Part shown: piece after piece, positions 8,228-15,073 of the stretch
Position numbering within the stretch: position 1 is the first letter of the stretch
How the letters are laid out: each line of letters begins with the position of its first letter
Virus record (IMG/VR): IMGVR_UViG_3300008120_000598
Coordinates: 1-22,763 of that record
Direction: 5' to 3' (one strand)
DNA length: 22,763 nucleotides
From: a virus
Position numbers and translations under genes: made by a program
Notes under the pieces: generated by a model
What the model was told of the DNA's origin: nothing
Databases searched by the model: none
What the model saw: only the letters and a program-made list of their open reading frames with translations

Positions 8228-8953
8228 ATGGCTTTACCAAAACTTGATATACCAACCTATGAAATTGAATTACCAATTTCTAAAAAGAAAATAAAATTTC
8301 GGCCGTTTCTTGTAAAAGAACAGCGTAATCTGTTAATGGCATTGGAATCAAATGAGACCAGCACCGTTCAACAAAACATTCGTGATATTCTTAACAATTG
8401 CACATTGACTGAGAATGTTGATATTGATAAGTTACCCATTATCGATATTGAATATTATTTTATCAACCTTCGTGCCAAATCAGTTGGTGAGGTTGTAGAA
8501 ACTCGTTATCGTTGCAACAATATTGTCAATGATACTGAGTGTAATAATGTTATGGAAACAAATATCAATCTACAGAATATTAAAGTATTACAAGATAAGT
8601 CAATTGATCCTGAGATTAAGGTAACACCTAAGATTACTATCAAACTGAAGTATCCAGAGTTTGGTGTTGTCAAAGATTCATTAAAGTATGACGATATTAA
8701 TCAAGTGACCTTTAACATGATTGCAAGTAGTATTGAATACATCTATGATGGCGAACAGTTCTACTATGGTCATGAAACATCACCAGAAGAAATGTTACAG
8801 TTTGTTGAAAGTCTTAATGCTGAACAGTTTAAGAAAATTGAAGAATTCTTTGAGAATTTACCAAAACTAAAAGAAAATGTTAATATCACCTGTGGTAAGT
8901 GTGGATATCACCACACGATAGAGGTGGAAGGGTTAGAGAATTTTTTCGGTTAA
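8228..8953 (+). CDS. 26: gp26-type baseplate hub/tail assembly protein
   Basis: 241 residues, SD GGAG eight bases before the ATG. It matches the T4 gp26-type baseplate family (T4_baseplate): MALPKLDIPTYEIELPIS, then FRPFLVKEQRNLLMALES and a conserved helical middle. Four cysteines, C96, C105, C222 and C225 (the last two in Cys-Gly-Lys-Cys-Gly-Tyr-His-His), could form a zinc site, which I infer. The frame ends Glu-Asn-Phe-Phe-Gly-stop directly after a T-TTT-TTC slippery heptamer. A -1 slip there would extend the protein to 303 residues through the following ORF. The gene lies directly upstream of the long tail proteins, the place where tail assembly chaperones sit in other long-tailed phages. 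Confidence 0.9.
   Translation: MALPKLDIPTYEIELPISKKKIKFRPFLVKEQRNLLMALESNETSTVQQNIRDILNNCTLTENVDIDKLPIIDIEYYFINLRAKSVGEVVETRYRCNNIVNDTECNNVMETNINLQNIKVLQDKSIDPEIKVTPKITIKLKYPEFGVVKDSLKYDDINQVTFNMIASSIEYIYDGEQFYYGHETSPEEMLQFVESLNAEQFKKIEEFFENLPKLKENVNITCGKCGYHHTIEVEGLENFFG
8941..8947 (+). promoter_or_regulatory. Canonical -1 frameshift slippery heptamer T-TTT-TTC
   Basis: In the gp26 frame the codons are AAT-TTT-TTC-GGT-TAA, so T-TTT-TTC is in exact X-XXY-YYZ register six bases before the stop. After slipping back one base, both tRNAs re-pair on TTT and TTT. An SD-like GGAAGGG (8926-8932) lies eight bases upstream, comparable with the stimulator of E. coli dnaX. A weak hairpin (AACGA-loop-TCGTT, about 8988-9002) lies downstream. 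Confidence 0.75.
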
Positions 8954-9138
8954 TATTTCGTCATGACAATCTGAGTAATTATTATAAAACGAATTTTTCG
9001 TTGATGCAGCACCATAAGTATAGCTTGACCGAACTTGAAAACATGATGCCTTGGGAAAGAGATATCTATATCTCTCTTTTGATACAATATATTGAAGATG
9101 AAAATCAAAAGATAAAAGAAAGACAAAAGAAGCGATAG
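8941..9138 (+). CDS. -1 frame extension of gp26 (possible gp51-like or chaperone segment)
   Basis: The -1 frame continues open from the slippery site to TAG 9136. It encodes about 63 residues beyond gp26: Arg-Leu-Ile-Phe-Arg-His-Asp-Asn..., LMQHHKYSLTELENMMPWER, Asp-Ile-Tyr-Ile-Ser-Leu-Leu-Ile, and a charged helical tail. The Tyr-Ser-Leu-Thr-Glu-Leu-Glu-Asn-Met-(Met)-Pro-Trp-Glu-Arg run is of the type seen in short ORFs after gp26 in related phages. No ATG precedes the likely conserved part. The first ATG (9004) would cut it, and the only earlier start is GTG 8899 inside gp26. Translation by frameshift, giving a gp26 fusion, is therefore the more economical reading. Independent GTG initiation remains possible. 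Confidence 0.75.
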   Translation, partial: FFRLIFRHDNLSNYYKTNFSLMQHHKYSLTELENMMPWERDIYISLLIQYIEDENQKIKERQKKR

Positions 9139-10680
9139 ATGGATTATCAAAAGGCCAAAGAAATAAGAGGCAAATCTCTTAGCTCTCTCATCACCGATAA
9201 GATTGTTGGTGGTGAAGGAGTTATGTCGTCCATTCGCCAGTCAATGTCAGAAAGAAGTAAGGCTCGTGCTACTGGTATCAAAGAAAAATTTGACCCACTA
9301 AACATAGTCAAAGCACTCACAGGTGGTTCTCGTGTTGCACCTGCCATTCTTGGTCGTTTAACTGGTAGAAGTCCAGAAGCCATTCGATATTTTGCTGGCG
9401 ATCCAAAGAAAAAACAAATGTCATCTGGTATCAGTTCTGAAGATTTACAAGGTGCCACCGAAACTCTTGGTTCCATTTATGCTCTCATGGTAAAAATAGA
9501 AGAAGAAAAAAAACAAGATGAAAAAAATAATGCTCGTAAACAAAAAACAGAGCAAAAAGAAGAAGATGACCGAAATAAAGTATTAATCAAAGCATTAACT
9601 GCACGAATGAAACCAAAGAAACGTGCCAAAGAAGAAAAGAAACAAGAACAAGAACAAAAAAACACCGAACAGAAACAAGAGCAGACACAAAAAAAGACCG
9701 AGAAAAAACAAGAAGGTCAAGAAAAGAAAAAAGAAAAAGAAGTAAAAAAAGAACAAGAAGTTAAAAAAGAAACAATTAAGAAGGCTGAAGAAAAAAAGCC
9801 TGAAATTGTTCCACCAAAAGAAGTAAAACCTAAACCTACTGCAAAGCCAGAAGCACCACCAGCTGTCAAACCTCCAACAGCCGCAAAGATTCCACCTGTA
9901 GTGGTGAGTGGTACAAAAGGTTTAGTTTTGGGTGCTTTAGTTGCTGCCGGTTATTCTAAACAAGCACAGGCCAATGTAATGGCCAATGTGGATAAAGAAT
10001 CAAATTTTAAACCAAGAAGTGAAGAACTTGGTAAATACTCAGCAAAAACATTATTCAAGTTATATGGACCTCCTGGTGTACCAGATGGCCAGCCAGCCGA
10101 TGGTAAAAATAAAGTTCGATTTCAATCTATGAGTGAAGCACAGGCGGTTGTGAGTAAAGGACCTGAAGCTGTAGGTGATGTTATCTATGGTGGTCGTATG
10201 GGTAATGATAAACCAGGTGATGGTTTTAAATATCGTGGCCGTGGTTTCATACAGATTACAGGTAAAGAAAACTATGACAAAGTTGGTAAATTGATTGGTG
10301 TTGATTTAGTAAACAATCCTGATTTAGCCAATGATCCCGAAGTTGCTGCAAAAATTGTACCGGCATTCTTTAAGTTACGATTAAAGAAACCAGAAGATTT
10401 AGAAAATATTGATGCAGTGAACAAAGCGGTAGGATCTGCTAGTGTGCAGTCAAGAGAAGATAGAAAAAAACTGGCTGTTGCATATGCCGCTGAGTTAAAT
10501 ACTGGTAATCAACTCAGTGCATCTTCTACTGAAAATAGAGAACTGAAAAAGAATATGACGGATTCTGCACCGGCTCCAGTTATTGTAAATAATAACAATA
10601 CAACTCAAACAAAGAAACAAACACCTATGCCACCACCTGCAGGTGATGATAGATCCGCATATGCAAAGAAAGTAAACTAA
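9139..10680 (+). CDS. Tail protein with GH19-type muralytic domain
   Basis: 513 residues, starting directly after the TAG of the previous ORF. Residues 1-88 are a conserved head domain (FDPLNIVKALTGG, LGRLTGR) shared with the next gene. Residues 115-235 are an extreme Lys/Glu/Gln-rich run, probably a coiled or extended linker, followed by a Pro/Lys stretch to about 255. Residues 258-455 resemble GH19 chitinase/lysozyme domains: Val-Met-Ala-Asn-Val-Asp-Lys-Glu-Ser-Asn-Phe with candidate catalytic Glu287, then KYRGRGFIQITGKENYDKVG (364-383) and NNPDLANDPEVAAK. The last 45 residues are Asn/Thr/Pro-rich. The location suggests a tail component that opens peptidoglycan during DNA entry, replacing the lysozyme missing from the gp5-type protein. 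It might be tape-measure-like. Confidence 0.85.
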   Translation: MDYQKAKEIRGKSLSSLITDKIVGGEGVMSSIRQSMSERSKARATGIKEKFDPLNIVKALTGGSRVAPAILGRLTGRSPEAIRYFAGDPKKKQMSSGISSEDLQGATETLGSIYALMVKIEEEKKQDEKNNARKQKTEQKEEDDRNKVLIKALTARMKPKKRAKEEKKQEQEQKNTEQKQEQTQKKTEKKQEGQEKKKEKEVKKEQEVKKETIKKAEEKKPEIVPPKEVKPKPTAKPEAPPAVKPPTAAKIPPVVVSGTKGLVLGALVAAGYSKQAQANVMANVDKESNFKPRSEELGKYSAKTLFKLYGPPGVPDGQPADGKNKVRFQSMSEAQAVVSKGPEAVGDVIYGGRMGNDKPGDGFKYRGRGFIQITGKENYDKVGKLIGVDLVNNPDLANDPEVAAKIVPAFFKLRLKKPEDLENIDAVNKAVGSASVQSREDRKKLAVAYAAELNTGNQLSASSTENRELKKNMTDSAPAPVIVNNNNTTQTKKQTPMPPPAGDDRSAYAKKVN

Positions 10681-11952
10681 ATGGATTACTATAAAGCACA
10701 ATCGATTCGTAAAACAGGTTTATCTGATTTAATTGCCAATGAAATCACTGGTGGTGGTAGCATTACTTCTTCTATTGGTAAAGGCATTTCACAAAAATCA
10801 TCAGCGGCTATGACTGGCCTTAAACAAAAGTTTGACCCATTAAACATTGCTAAGTTTGTAACTGGTGGTTCTAATTTAGCGCCTGCGATGTTAGGTCGTT
10901 TGACTGGTAGAAAAGAAAAAGATATTAAATTTTTTACTGGTAAAAAACAGTATGATACTGCATCAAAAATAAAACCAGTAGAATCTGGTGATGGCCTGAA
11001 TGATATTTTAGGTAAAATGTTGAACTTTATGCAAAGTATCAATGCAGCTGAAAAAGCAAGACGAGATAAAGCCAATCAGTTTGCAGAAGAAAATGCATCT
11101 GAAAAAGAAAGACGCCACAAAGAACTGATTGAAGCCATTACAGGCCAAAAATACACCGGTAAAACAGCTGCAAAAATACAAAATCCTGAATCACCTGGAG
11201 GTGGTGGTATAGTTGATGATGTTTTGTCAAGTTTAGGTTTAGCAAAGATTGCTAAATCTGCATTGAGTGGTTTAGGTAAATTGGCTACATTTGCTGTTGG
11301 TCCTGTTGGATTACCATTGCTTGCCGCAGCCGCTATTGGAGGATTTGGGTATTTCATATACAAAGCATTAAAAGAAGAACCTAGTTATGAAGCAGAACAA
11401 GAAGCCAAAGGCATAAAACAAGCAGAATCAGTTGGTGGATTGGCTGGTGTTGCTGATGAAAGAGAAAAACGCAAAGCAATGCCAGAGTATGATAGAACTA
11501 TGGCAGAGATAAAAGATTTTGAAACATATCAAAATGAAGGTGAGAAATTAACCAACAAACAACTAGAAGGATTTGGTAAAAGAGGACCAGGTGCCTTAGA
11601 GGCTGTTGAAGATTATAAAGTGGCTCGTGATAAGTATCAGAAGATTGTAGGTGAAACACCTGAGATGGTTACACCAGCATCACCGCCAGCTACTGAAAGT
11701 ATGACACCAACATCTTCACCAGCGAGTGAAGTACCAGCTACTGAACCGGCCGCAGGTGCAAAACTCAGCCAAGTTCAAAGTGAAAATATGAATCTCAATA
11801 TACCCGAAAGTAAAGAAGATCCATCTTCTATTATCAATAACAATTCAGTTAAAAGTTATGCAGAGGGTGGCGGAAAGATTCCAATGCCTGCGGTGAGAAA
11901 TCAAGAACCAACATTTCAAGATATGATATTATACAGTACCAGAGTTGTATAA
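10681..11952 (+). CDS. Paralogous tail protein with central membrane-like segment
   Basis: 423 residues, starting right after the stop of the GH19 tail gene. Residues 1-88 align without gaps to the head of that protein, with about half identical by eye (MDYxKAxxIR, KFDPLNIxK, LGRLTGR). The rest differs: a charged helix at 120-155, a Gly/Pro hinge near 170, then a hydrophobic Ala/Gly-rich stretch at about 202-229 (ATFAVGPVGLPLLAAAAIGG, then Phe-Gly-Tyr-Phe-Ile-Tyr), a second charged region, and a Pro/Thr/Ser-rich tail ending at 423. There is no enzymatic motif. A membrane-active stretch inside a tail protein fits a tape-measure or injected-protein role, which is inference. A strong terminator follows 11 bases after the stop. 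Confidence 0.82.
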   Translation: MDYYKAQSIRKTGLSDLIANEITGGGSITSSIGKGISQKSSAAMTGLKQKFDPLNIAKFVTGGSNLAPAMLGRLTGRKEKDIKFFTGKKQYDTASKIKPVESGDGLNDILGKMLNFMQSINAAEKARRDKANQFAEENASEKERRHKELIEAITGQKYTGKTAAKIQNPESPGGGGIVDDVLSSLGLAKIAKSALSGLGKLATFAVGPVGLPLLAAAAIGGFGYFIYKALKEEPSYEAEQEAKGIKQAESVGGLAGVADEREKRKAMPEYDRTMAEIKDFETYQNEGEKLTNKQLEGFGKRGPGALEAVEDYKVARDKYQKIVGETPEMVTPASPPATESMTPTSSPASEVPATEPAAGAKLSQVQSENMNLNIPESKEDPSSIINNNSVKSYAEGGGKIPMPAVRNQEPTFQDMILYSTRVV

Positions 11953-11963
11953 TAACCAATAAA

Positions 11964-11986
11964 AAACCCACCGTAAAGGTGGGTTT
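11964..11986. terminator. Bidirectional intrinsic terminator
   Basis: A perfect 9-bp stem, AAACCCACC / GGTGGGTTT, with a five-base loop (GTAAA) lies between convergent operons. It is followed by CTTTT on the plus strand and TTTATT on the minus strand. It ends the plus-strand tail operon and the minus-strand gp32/small-peptide transcript. Confidence 0.9.
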
Positions 11987-12004
11987 CTTTTAAGTGAGAA
12001 AAGA

Positions 12005-12136
12005 TTACTTCTTCTTTTCGTCTTTCTTAACTTCTGCTTTAGGTGCTTCTTTCTTTGGTTCTTCTTTCTTAGCAGGTGCCTGAGCAAATGCTGCAACAGC
12101 GAACATAGAAGCTACGAGTGCGGTAAGATACTTCAT
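12005..12136 (-). CDS. 43-residue secreted Lys/Glu/Ala/Pro-rich peptide
   Basis: A short ORF from ATG 12136 with a strong SD (AAGGAAG, four bases before the ATG), the same leader sequence as gp32 upstream. Residues 1-18 form a signal peptide: Met-Lys-Tyr start, hydrophobic core LTALVASMFAVAAFA, with a likely signal peptidase I site after Ala-Phe-Ala. The mature part of about 25 residues is almost only Lys, Glu, Ala and Pro (PAKKEEPKKEAPKAEVKKDE). It ends just before the terminator. Peptides of this style occur in betaproteobacterial genomes, so it may be captured from the host. Its role is unknown; it could be a periplasmic charged peptide. The signal peptide and SD make it a credible gene despite its size. 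Confidence 0.8.
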   Translation of the reverse strand: MKYLTALVASMFAVAAFAQAPAKKEEPKKEAPKAEVKKDEKKK

Positions 12137-12182
12137 TTTACTTCCTTTCAATCAAAGTTAAAAAATCACAAACAACTCATTA

Positions 12183-13067
12183 TCAATCTTCTTCAGCTAA
12201 CTTGCTGAAGTAAGCCATATCATCATCTTCAGAATCATCTTTAAATGGAGAATCTTCTGCTACTGCCTTAGGTGCAGGCTTTGCTTTGGCTTGTTCTACG
12301 GTTGTGCGTGGTGCTTCACCATTGAGACCGAGAACTTTGTCTAAACGTTGCTTCAAAGCATCATATGACTTGAACTCACCAGCTTTTAATAGTTCCTGTA
12401 GAGAATGTTCAGACTTCCAAATCTTCTCTAACTCATCATCATCACTCAACAAAGGTGCTGGTGATTCAAATTCAGACTTATCATAGTTCTGATAACCTTC
12501 AACCTTACGAATCTTTAACTTGAAGTTGGCACCTTTCCATAAATCAAATGGATTGATTGCCTGTTCATCTTCAAACTGAGGATTCATGGCTTCTGAAATC
12601 TTATCAAAGATTTTCTTACCAAACTTAAACAATTTGACCTGACCTTCATTTTCAGGATGTTTTGGGTCTGATACAATATAAACGTTGGCAATGTAATTTA
12701 GTTTACGTTTTTGCTTACGGACAATATCTTTATTTGCTTCAATACCAGAATTCCACAATGCAGAATTATGTTCACAAACAGGACATTTTTCATCTTTGGT
12801 TGTCAAACAATTATCGATTAACCAACCACCTGGACCTTGAAATCCATGTGAGAAGATTTTAACCCATGGTAAACCATCTTCACCATCTGCTGCCGAAGCA
12901 GGCAGAAAACGAATCGTAGCCATGCCGTTGCCAGCTTTGTCTACTTCTGGTCGCCAGTAGTTATCGGATTTATCGTTGCCCTCGGATGAGGTATTGAGTG
13001 CCTCGATTGCTTTAGATAGTTTGTCGAGGTTGCCAGATTGGCGTTTGAGGTTCGCAAATGAACTCAT
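12183..13067 (-). CDS. 32: gp32 single-stranded DNA-binding protein
   Basis: 294 residues, with SD AAGGAAG before the ATG. Domains follow T4 gp32. There is a basic N-terminal self-association segment (residues 1-20, Asn-Leu-Lys-Arg...). The OB-fold core contains a zinc site with His74, Cys87, Cys95 and Cys98, spacing very close to the T4 His-Cys-Cys-Cys set. A Lys/Asp-rich middle includes VKLFKFGKKIFDKISEAMNP. The C-terminal tail is strongly acidic (DSSEDDD-like, ending LAEED) and in T4 contacts other replication proteins. It coats ssDNA in replication, recombination and repair. Genes for gp59 and gp33 lie upstream in the T4 order. It is preceded by a consensus sigma70 promoter and a 60-base AT-rich leader. 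Confidence 0.97.
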   Translation of the reverse strand: MSSFANLKRQSGNLDKLSKAIEALNTSSEGNDKSDNYWRPEVDKAGNGMATIRFLPASAADGEDGLPWVKIFSHGFQGPGGWLIDNCLTTKDEKCPVCEHNSALWNSGIEANKDIVRKQKRKLNYIANVYIVSDPKHPENEGQVKLFKFGKKIFDKISEAMNPQFEDEQAINPFDLWKGANFKLKIRKVEGYQNYDKSEFESPAPLLSDDDELEKIWKSEHSLQELLKAGEFKSYDALKQRLDKVLGLNGEAPRTTVEQAKAKPAPKAVAEDSPFKDDSEDDDMAYFSKLAEED

Positions 13068-13136
13068 AATTTACTTCCTTTCGTATAAACGGATTATTAA
13101 CGGTGTATAAAAAAACGGCTTGTCCACATACTTCTC
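13068..13136 (-). promoter_or_regulatory. gp32 leader with direct repeats, possible autogenous operator
   Basis: The untranslated leader is AT-rich and contains a repeated CCGTTT(TTT)TATAC element and a third CCGTTAATAAT between the copies. T4 gp32 represses its own mRNA by binding an unstructured AT-rich leader next to a pseudoknot. A similar operator here is plausible but not demonstrated. Confidence 0.35.
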
Positions 13137-13165
13137 ATTATATAAGAATATTTATCCAATGTCAA
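13137..13165 (-). promoter_or_regulatory. Consensus sigma70 promoter for gp32
   Basis: On the minus strand TTGACA (13165-13160), a 17-base spacer and TATAAT (13142-13137) match the bacterial consensus at all twelve positions. The spacer also contains GATAAATAT, similar to a T4 late promoter core. The predicted transcript starts near 13130, about 60 bases before the gp32 ATG. The -35 box overlaps the stop codon of the HAD gene. Confidence 0.85.
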
Positions 13166-13647
13166 GTATACATTTTCAAAATACCGATGGTAGTTAAGGC
13201 ATCTGTGTGAAGTATACCAATACCACCATCTACTCTCCATTGGTCAATGTTTACGCCTGTATCATCAATCAATAGATGGTCTGGTTTGGCATAGGTTCGT
13301 TTTAACCTTTTGCCTGGTACTAAATTAATTGGATAATGAATACCATGTTTCAGTAACCATTCTGTCTTTTGTGGTGCAATCGCATCATGTCTTTTTTCAG
13401 AAGCTGTTGAAGATAAAATCTCAACAGGAATACCTGTGCTATCTAAAAATTGTAACAATAATTTTGCATCTTGGGTCATGTCTAGTTTGGCAAATTGTCC
13501 TGTTTCAATGAAGTTATCAAACAATTTATAAAACTCTTTCTTGTCGTCCGCTTCTTTTGGTGACATTCTATACAACTGTCTGTATTGTTTGTCAAAGTCA
13601 GCAATCACACCATCCATGTCCAAGTATATCTTGGTAACTCTACGCAT
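13162..13647 (-). CDS. HAD-family 5'-nucleotidase-like phosphatase
   Basis: 161 residues. The HAD motif I is Ile-Tyr-Leu-Asp-Met-Asp-Gly-Val-Ile-Ala-Asp-Phe at residues 7-18, with nucleophile Asp10 and acid/base Asp12. Motif II is Ile-Leu-Ser-Ser-Thr-Ala near 97-102. A Lys lies in the PGKRLKRTYAKPD stretch, and motif IV is HLLIDDTGVNI near 123-133. Size and cap resemble small phage and bacterial (deoxy)nucleotidases of the NT5C type, which dephosphorylate nucleoside monophosphates; substrate is not readable from the sequence. It overlaps the gp59 gene by 8 bases, so it is expressed with the replication genes. A role in nucleotide salvage or pool adjustment fits. Confidence 0.85.
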   Translation of the reverse strand: MRRVTKIYLDMDGVIADFDKQYRQLYRMSPKEADDKKEFYKLFDNFIETGQFAKLDMTQDAKLLLQFLDSTGIPVEILSSTASEKRHDAIAPQKTEWLLKHGIHYPINLVPGKRLKRTYAKPDHLLIDDTGVNIDQWRVDGGIGILHTDALTTIGILKMYT

Positions 13648-14248
13648 ATTCTTTAATCTTTTCTTTTAAAATCTGTTTAAACTTTTCTTTATCATAATGT
13701 AGAAATGCTTTATACTTTTGGCATTTCATTTTAAAATTTGGCCACACAATATCATCATAGATTTGTTTTTCCCACATCGGAAAGAAATTCATAATATCAT
13801 CTAAAATGATAAGTGTTTCAATTGTAATATCACCTTGTTGAGCACATTGCATTAATAATGGAAATTCATTCTTTCTAACCATTAATAATTCATTTGGTAC
13901 ATCAACTCTATCTAACAGTTTAATTATATCAGACTCAAAGGTATAAGTCAAGCTTTGTATTCTTTTCTGCCACTTCTTATAATTTTCTTCAGAATCAGGT
14001 CCTATTATATCACCGACCCATTGAATATCGCTTACCAAAAAGTTGGCAAGATAATAATCTTTTAATTCTGTCAATCCAAATTTACGAGATAAACGGTAGA
14101 ATGAATACTTGTCTTTTCTGGTAGAGAATGTGGTTTTGGTAACATTAGTCTTACCATTGTATTTGATATAGTCGTAACTATCGGATGTGAAATGCAACTT
14201 TAACGCATGAAATAATGCGTAAGCGGCAAAACCTGAATTTTCAATCAT
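13640..14248 (-). CDS. 59: gp59 replicative helicase loader
   Basis: 202 residues, near the 217 of T4 gp59. Matching stretches are Tyr-Asp-Tyr-Ile-Lys-Tyr-Asn near residue 26, then a Lys-Thr-Thr-Phe...RKDKYSFYRLSRKFGLTELKD run corresponding to T4 RRDKYFFQKLSEKYKLKEL, Asn-Phe-Leu-Val-Ser-Asp-Ile-Gln-Trp-Val-Gly-Asp-Ile, and LIILDDIMNFFPMWE. T4 gp59 is all-helical, binds forked DNA, interacts with gp32 and loads helicase gp41. Position between gp33 and gp32 repeats the T4 order. It is weaker in sequence than gp32 or gp4, but the pattern and context agree. Confidence 0.9.
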   Translation of the reverse strand: MIENSGFAAYALFHALKLHFTSDSYDYIKYNGKTNVTKTTFSTRKDKYSFYRLSRKFGLTELKDYYLANFLVSDIQWVGDIIGPDSEENYKKWQKRIQSLTYTFESDIIKLLDRVDVPNELLMVRKNEFPLLMQCAQQGDITIETLIILDDIMNFFPMWEKQIYDDIVWPNFKMKCQKYKAFLHYDKEKFKQILKEKIKEYA

Positions 14249-14254
14249 AACAAT

Positions 14255-14476
14255 TTAAAGAGGTAACTTTGAACTCTTTTTAATCAAATTTAATTCTTGT
14301 GCTTCTTCTTTAATCTTTGCTTTGAGAGCGGAAGAAATTAAAGTGGATGCCACTTCAACTTCTAATCCTGTTTCTTTGCAATGGTGTAGAATGGCATCCA
14401 TGTGATTACATTTCAATTTGGATGCCAACTCCTCAATCATCATACTAAATTCTTTAATCTCACCTTTTGTTGGCAT
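14255..14476 (-). CDS. 33: gp33 late transcription co-activator
   Basis: I chose ATG 14476 (MPTKGEIKEF..., 73 residues). It starts one base after the upstream stop; the 14-codon upstream extension lies inside that gene. The sequence reads as gp33 of T4-like phages: Phe-Ser-Met-Met-Ile-Glu-Glu-Leu-Ala, then MDAILHHCKETGLEVEVA, LISSALKAKIKEEAQELNLI and a hydrophobic C-terminal Leu-Pro-Leu. T4 gp33 bridges RNA polymerase to the sliding clamp and activates late promoters; its C-terminal hydrophobic/acidic tail is the clamp-binding motif. Presence of gp33 agrees with the TATAAATA-like late motifs seen in this window. Confidence 0.88.
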   Translation of the reverse strand: MPTKGEIKEFSMMIEELASKLKCNHMDAILHHCKETGLEVEVASTLISSALKAKIKEEAQELNLIKKSSKLPL

Positions 14477-14477
14477 A

Positions 14478-15020
14478 TTATATTTTACTTCTCTCTTTAT
14501 AAAAAATGTGGTTACCAATCTGTGTAATTTTTGGTAAATTCCAATTAGGCTTCACATAATTGGCATGATAATACATGGCCTTCTCTTTGTGTAGTGTAAC
14601 ATGAGCAACTTCAGATGTCAAGGCTTTCTTTGCAACAAGTACCGATTCTTCCCATTGGTATGGGTTACGAATCATACTGTATGCCTGATTACAGAACCAA
14701 GAGAACTGGCAGACCATTCTACCATTCACTTCATCTTTTTGTTTTACAACACCACAAACGGTCTTTGGAAATTTGCCAGAGTTTACACGATTGAGTGTTA
14801 CTTGTGCTACTGCCAGTTTACCTTCAAAGGACTCACTAGCAGATTCATAATAAATGTTTTCAGCAAGGCATTGTACCTCATTACTGAAATGATTGCCAAG
14901 GTTTGAAACAGTTACTTTGTTTGCTTGTGCCTTGGCTACGGGAATTAGTAGATTAACTGCAATAAGAGCTGTTGAGATTGCAATTAAAAATTTATTTGTT
15001 ACTTTACGGTTGAAATACAT
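14478..15020 (-). CDS. SleB-type cell wall hydrolase with N-terminal signal/anchor (endolysin candidate)
   Basis: 180 residues, SD AAGGAAG before the ATG. Residues 1-31 are a signal sequence: positive start, hydrophobic core FLIAISTALIAVNLLIPVAKA and an Ala-Lys-Ala site. Residues 47-178 are a cell wall hydrolase SleB-type domain (Hydrolase_2): Cys-Leu-Ala-Glu-Asn-Ile-Tyr-Tyr-Glu-Ser with catalytic-type Glu59, Glu-Gly-Lys-Leu-Ala-Val-Ala-Gln-Val-Thr-Leu-Asn-Arg-Val (66-79), Cys-Gln-Phe-Ser-Trp-Phe-Cys near 104-110, and a final HIFYKE. The family cuts cross-linked glycan as a lytic transglycosylase. A phage copy with a Sec signal is probably the lysis enzyme. Two small membrane proteins at 15707-15942 are possible partners. 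Its stop is one base from the gp33 start. Confidence 0.92.
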   Translation of the reverse strand: MYFNRKVTNKFLIAISTALIAVNLLIPVAKAQANKVTVSNLGNHFSNEVQCLAENIYYESASESFEGKLAVAQVTLNRVNSGKFPKTVCGVVKQKDEVNGRMVCQFSWFCNQAYSMIRNPYQWEESVLVAKKALTSEVAHVTLHKEKAMYYHANYVKPNWNLPKITQIGNHIFYKERSKI

Positions 15021-15040
15021 TTTTCTTCCTTATTGATTAC

Positions 15041-15062
15041 GGCGGCCAAACTTCTGACCGCC
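15041..15062 (-). other. GC-rich intergenic hairpin
   Basis: GGCGG / CCGCC (5 bp, 12-base loop) lies between the 90-residue gene and the SleB gene. There is no U-tract after it on the minus strand, so it is not a standard terminator. It may be an mRNA processing or stability element. Confidence 0.4.
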
Positions 15063-15073
15063 TTGGTCTCCAA

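Noticed and set aside
9147-9476. 109-codon minus-strand ORF
   Set aside because: Shadow of the conserved head domain of the GH19 tail gene; composition is antisense-like and there is no SD.
10689-11075. 128-codon minus-strand ORF
   Set aside because: Antisense of the paralogous head domain and helix of the next tail gene; its partner shadow at 9147-9476 arises for the same reason.
15041-15062. GC-rich hairpin as a terminator
   Set aside because: Stem of only 5 bp and no U-tract after it on the transcribed strand.
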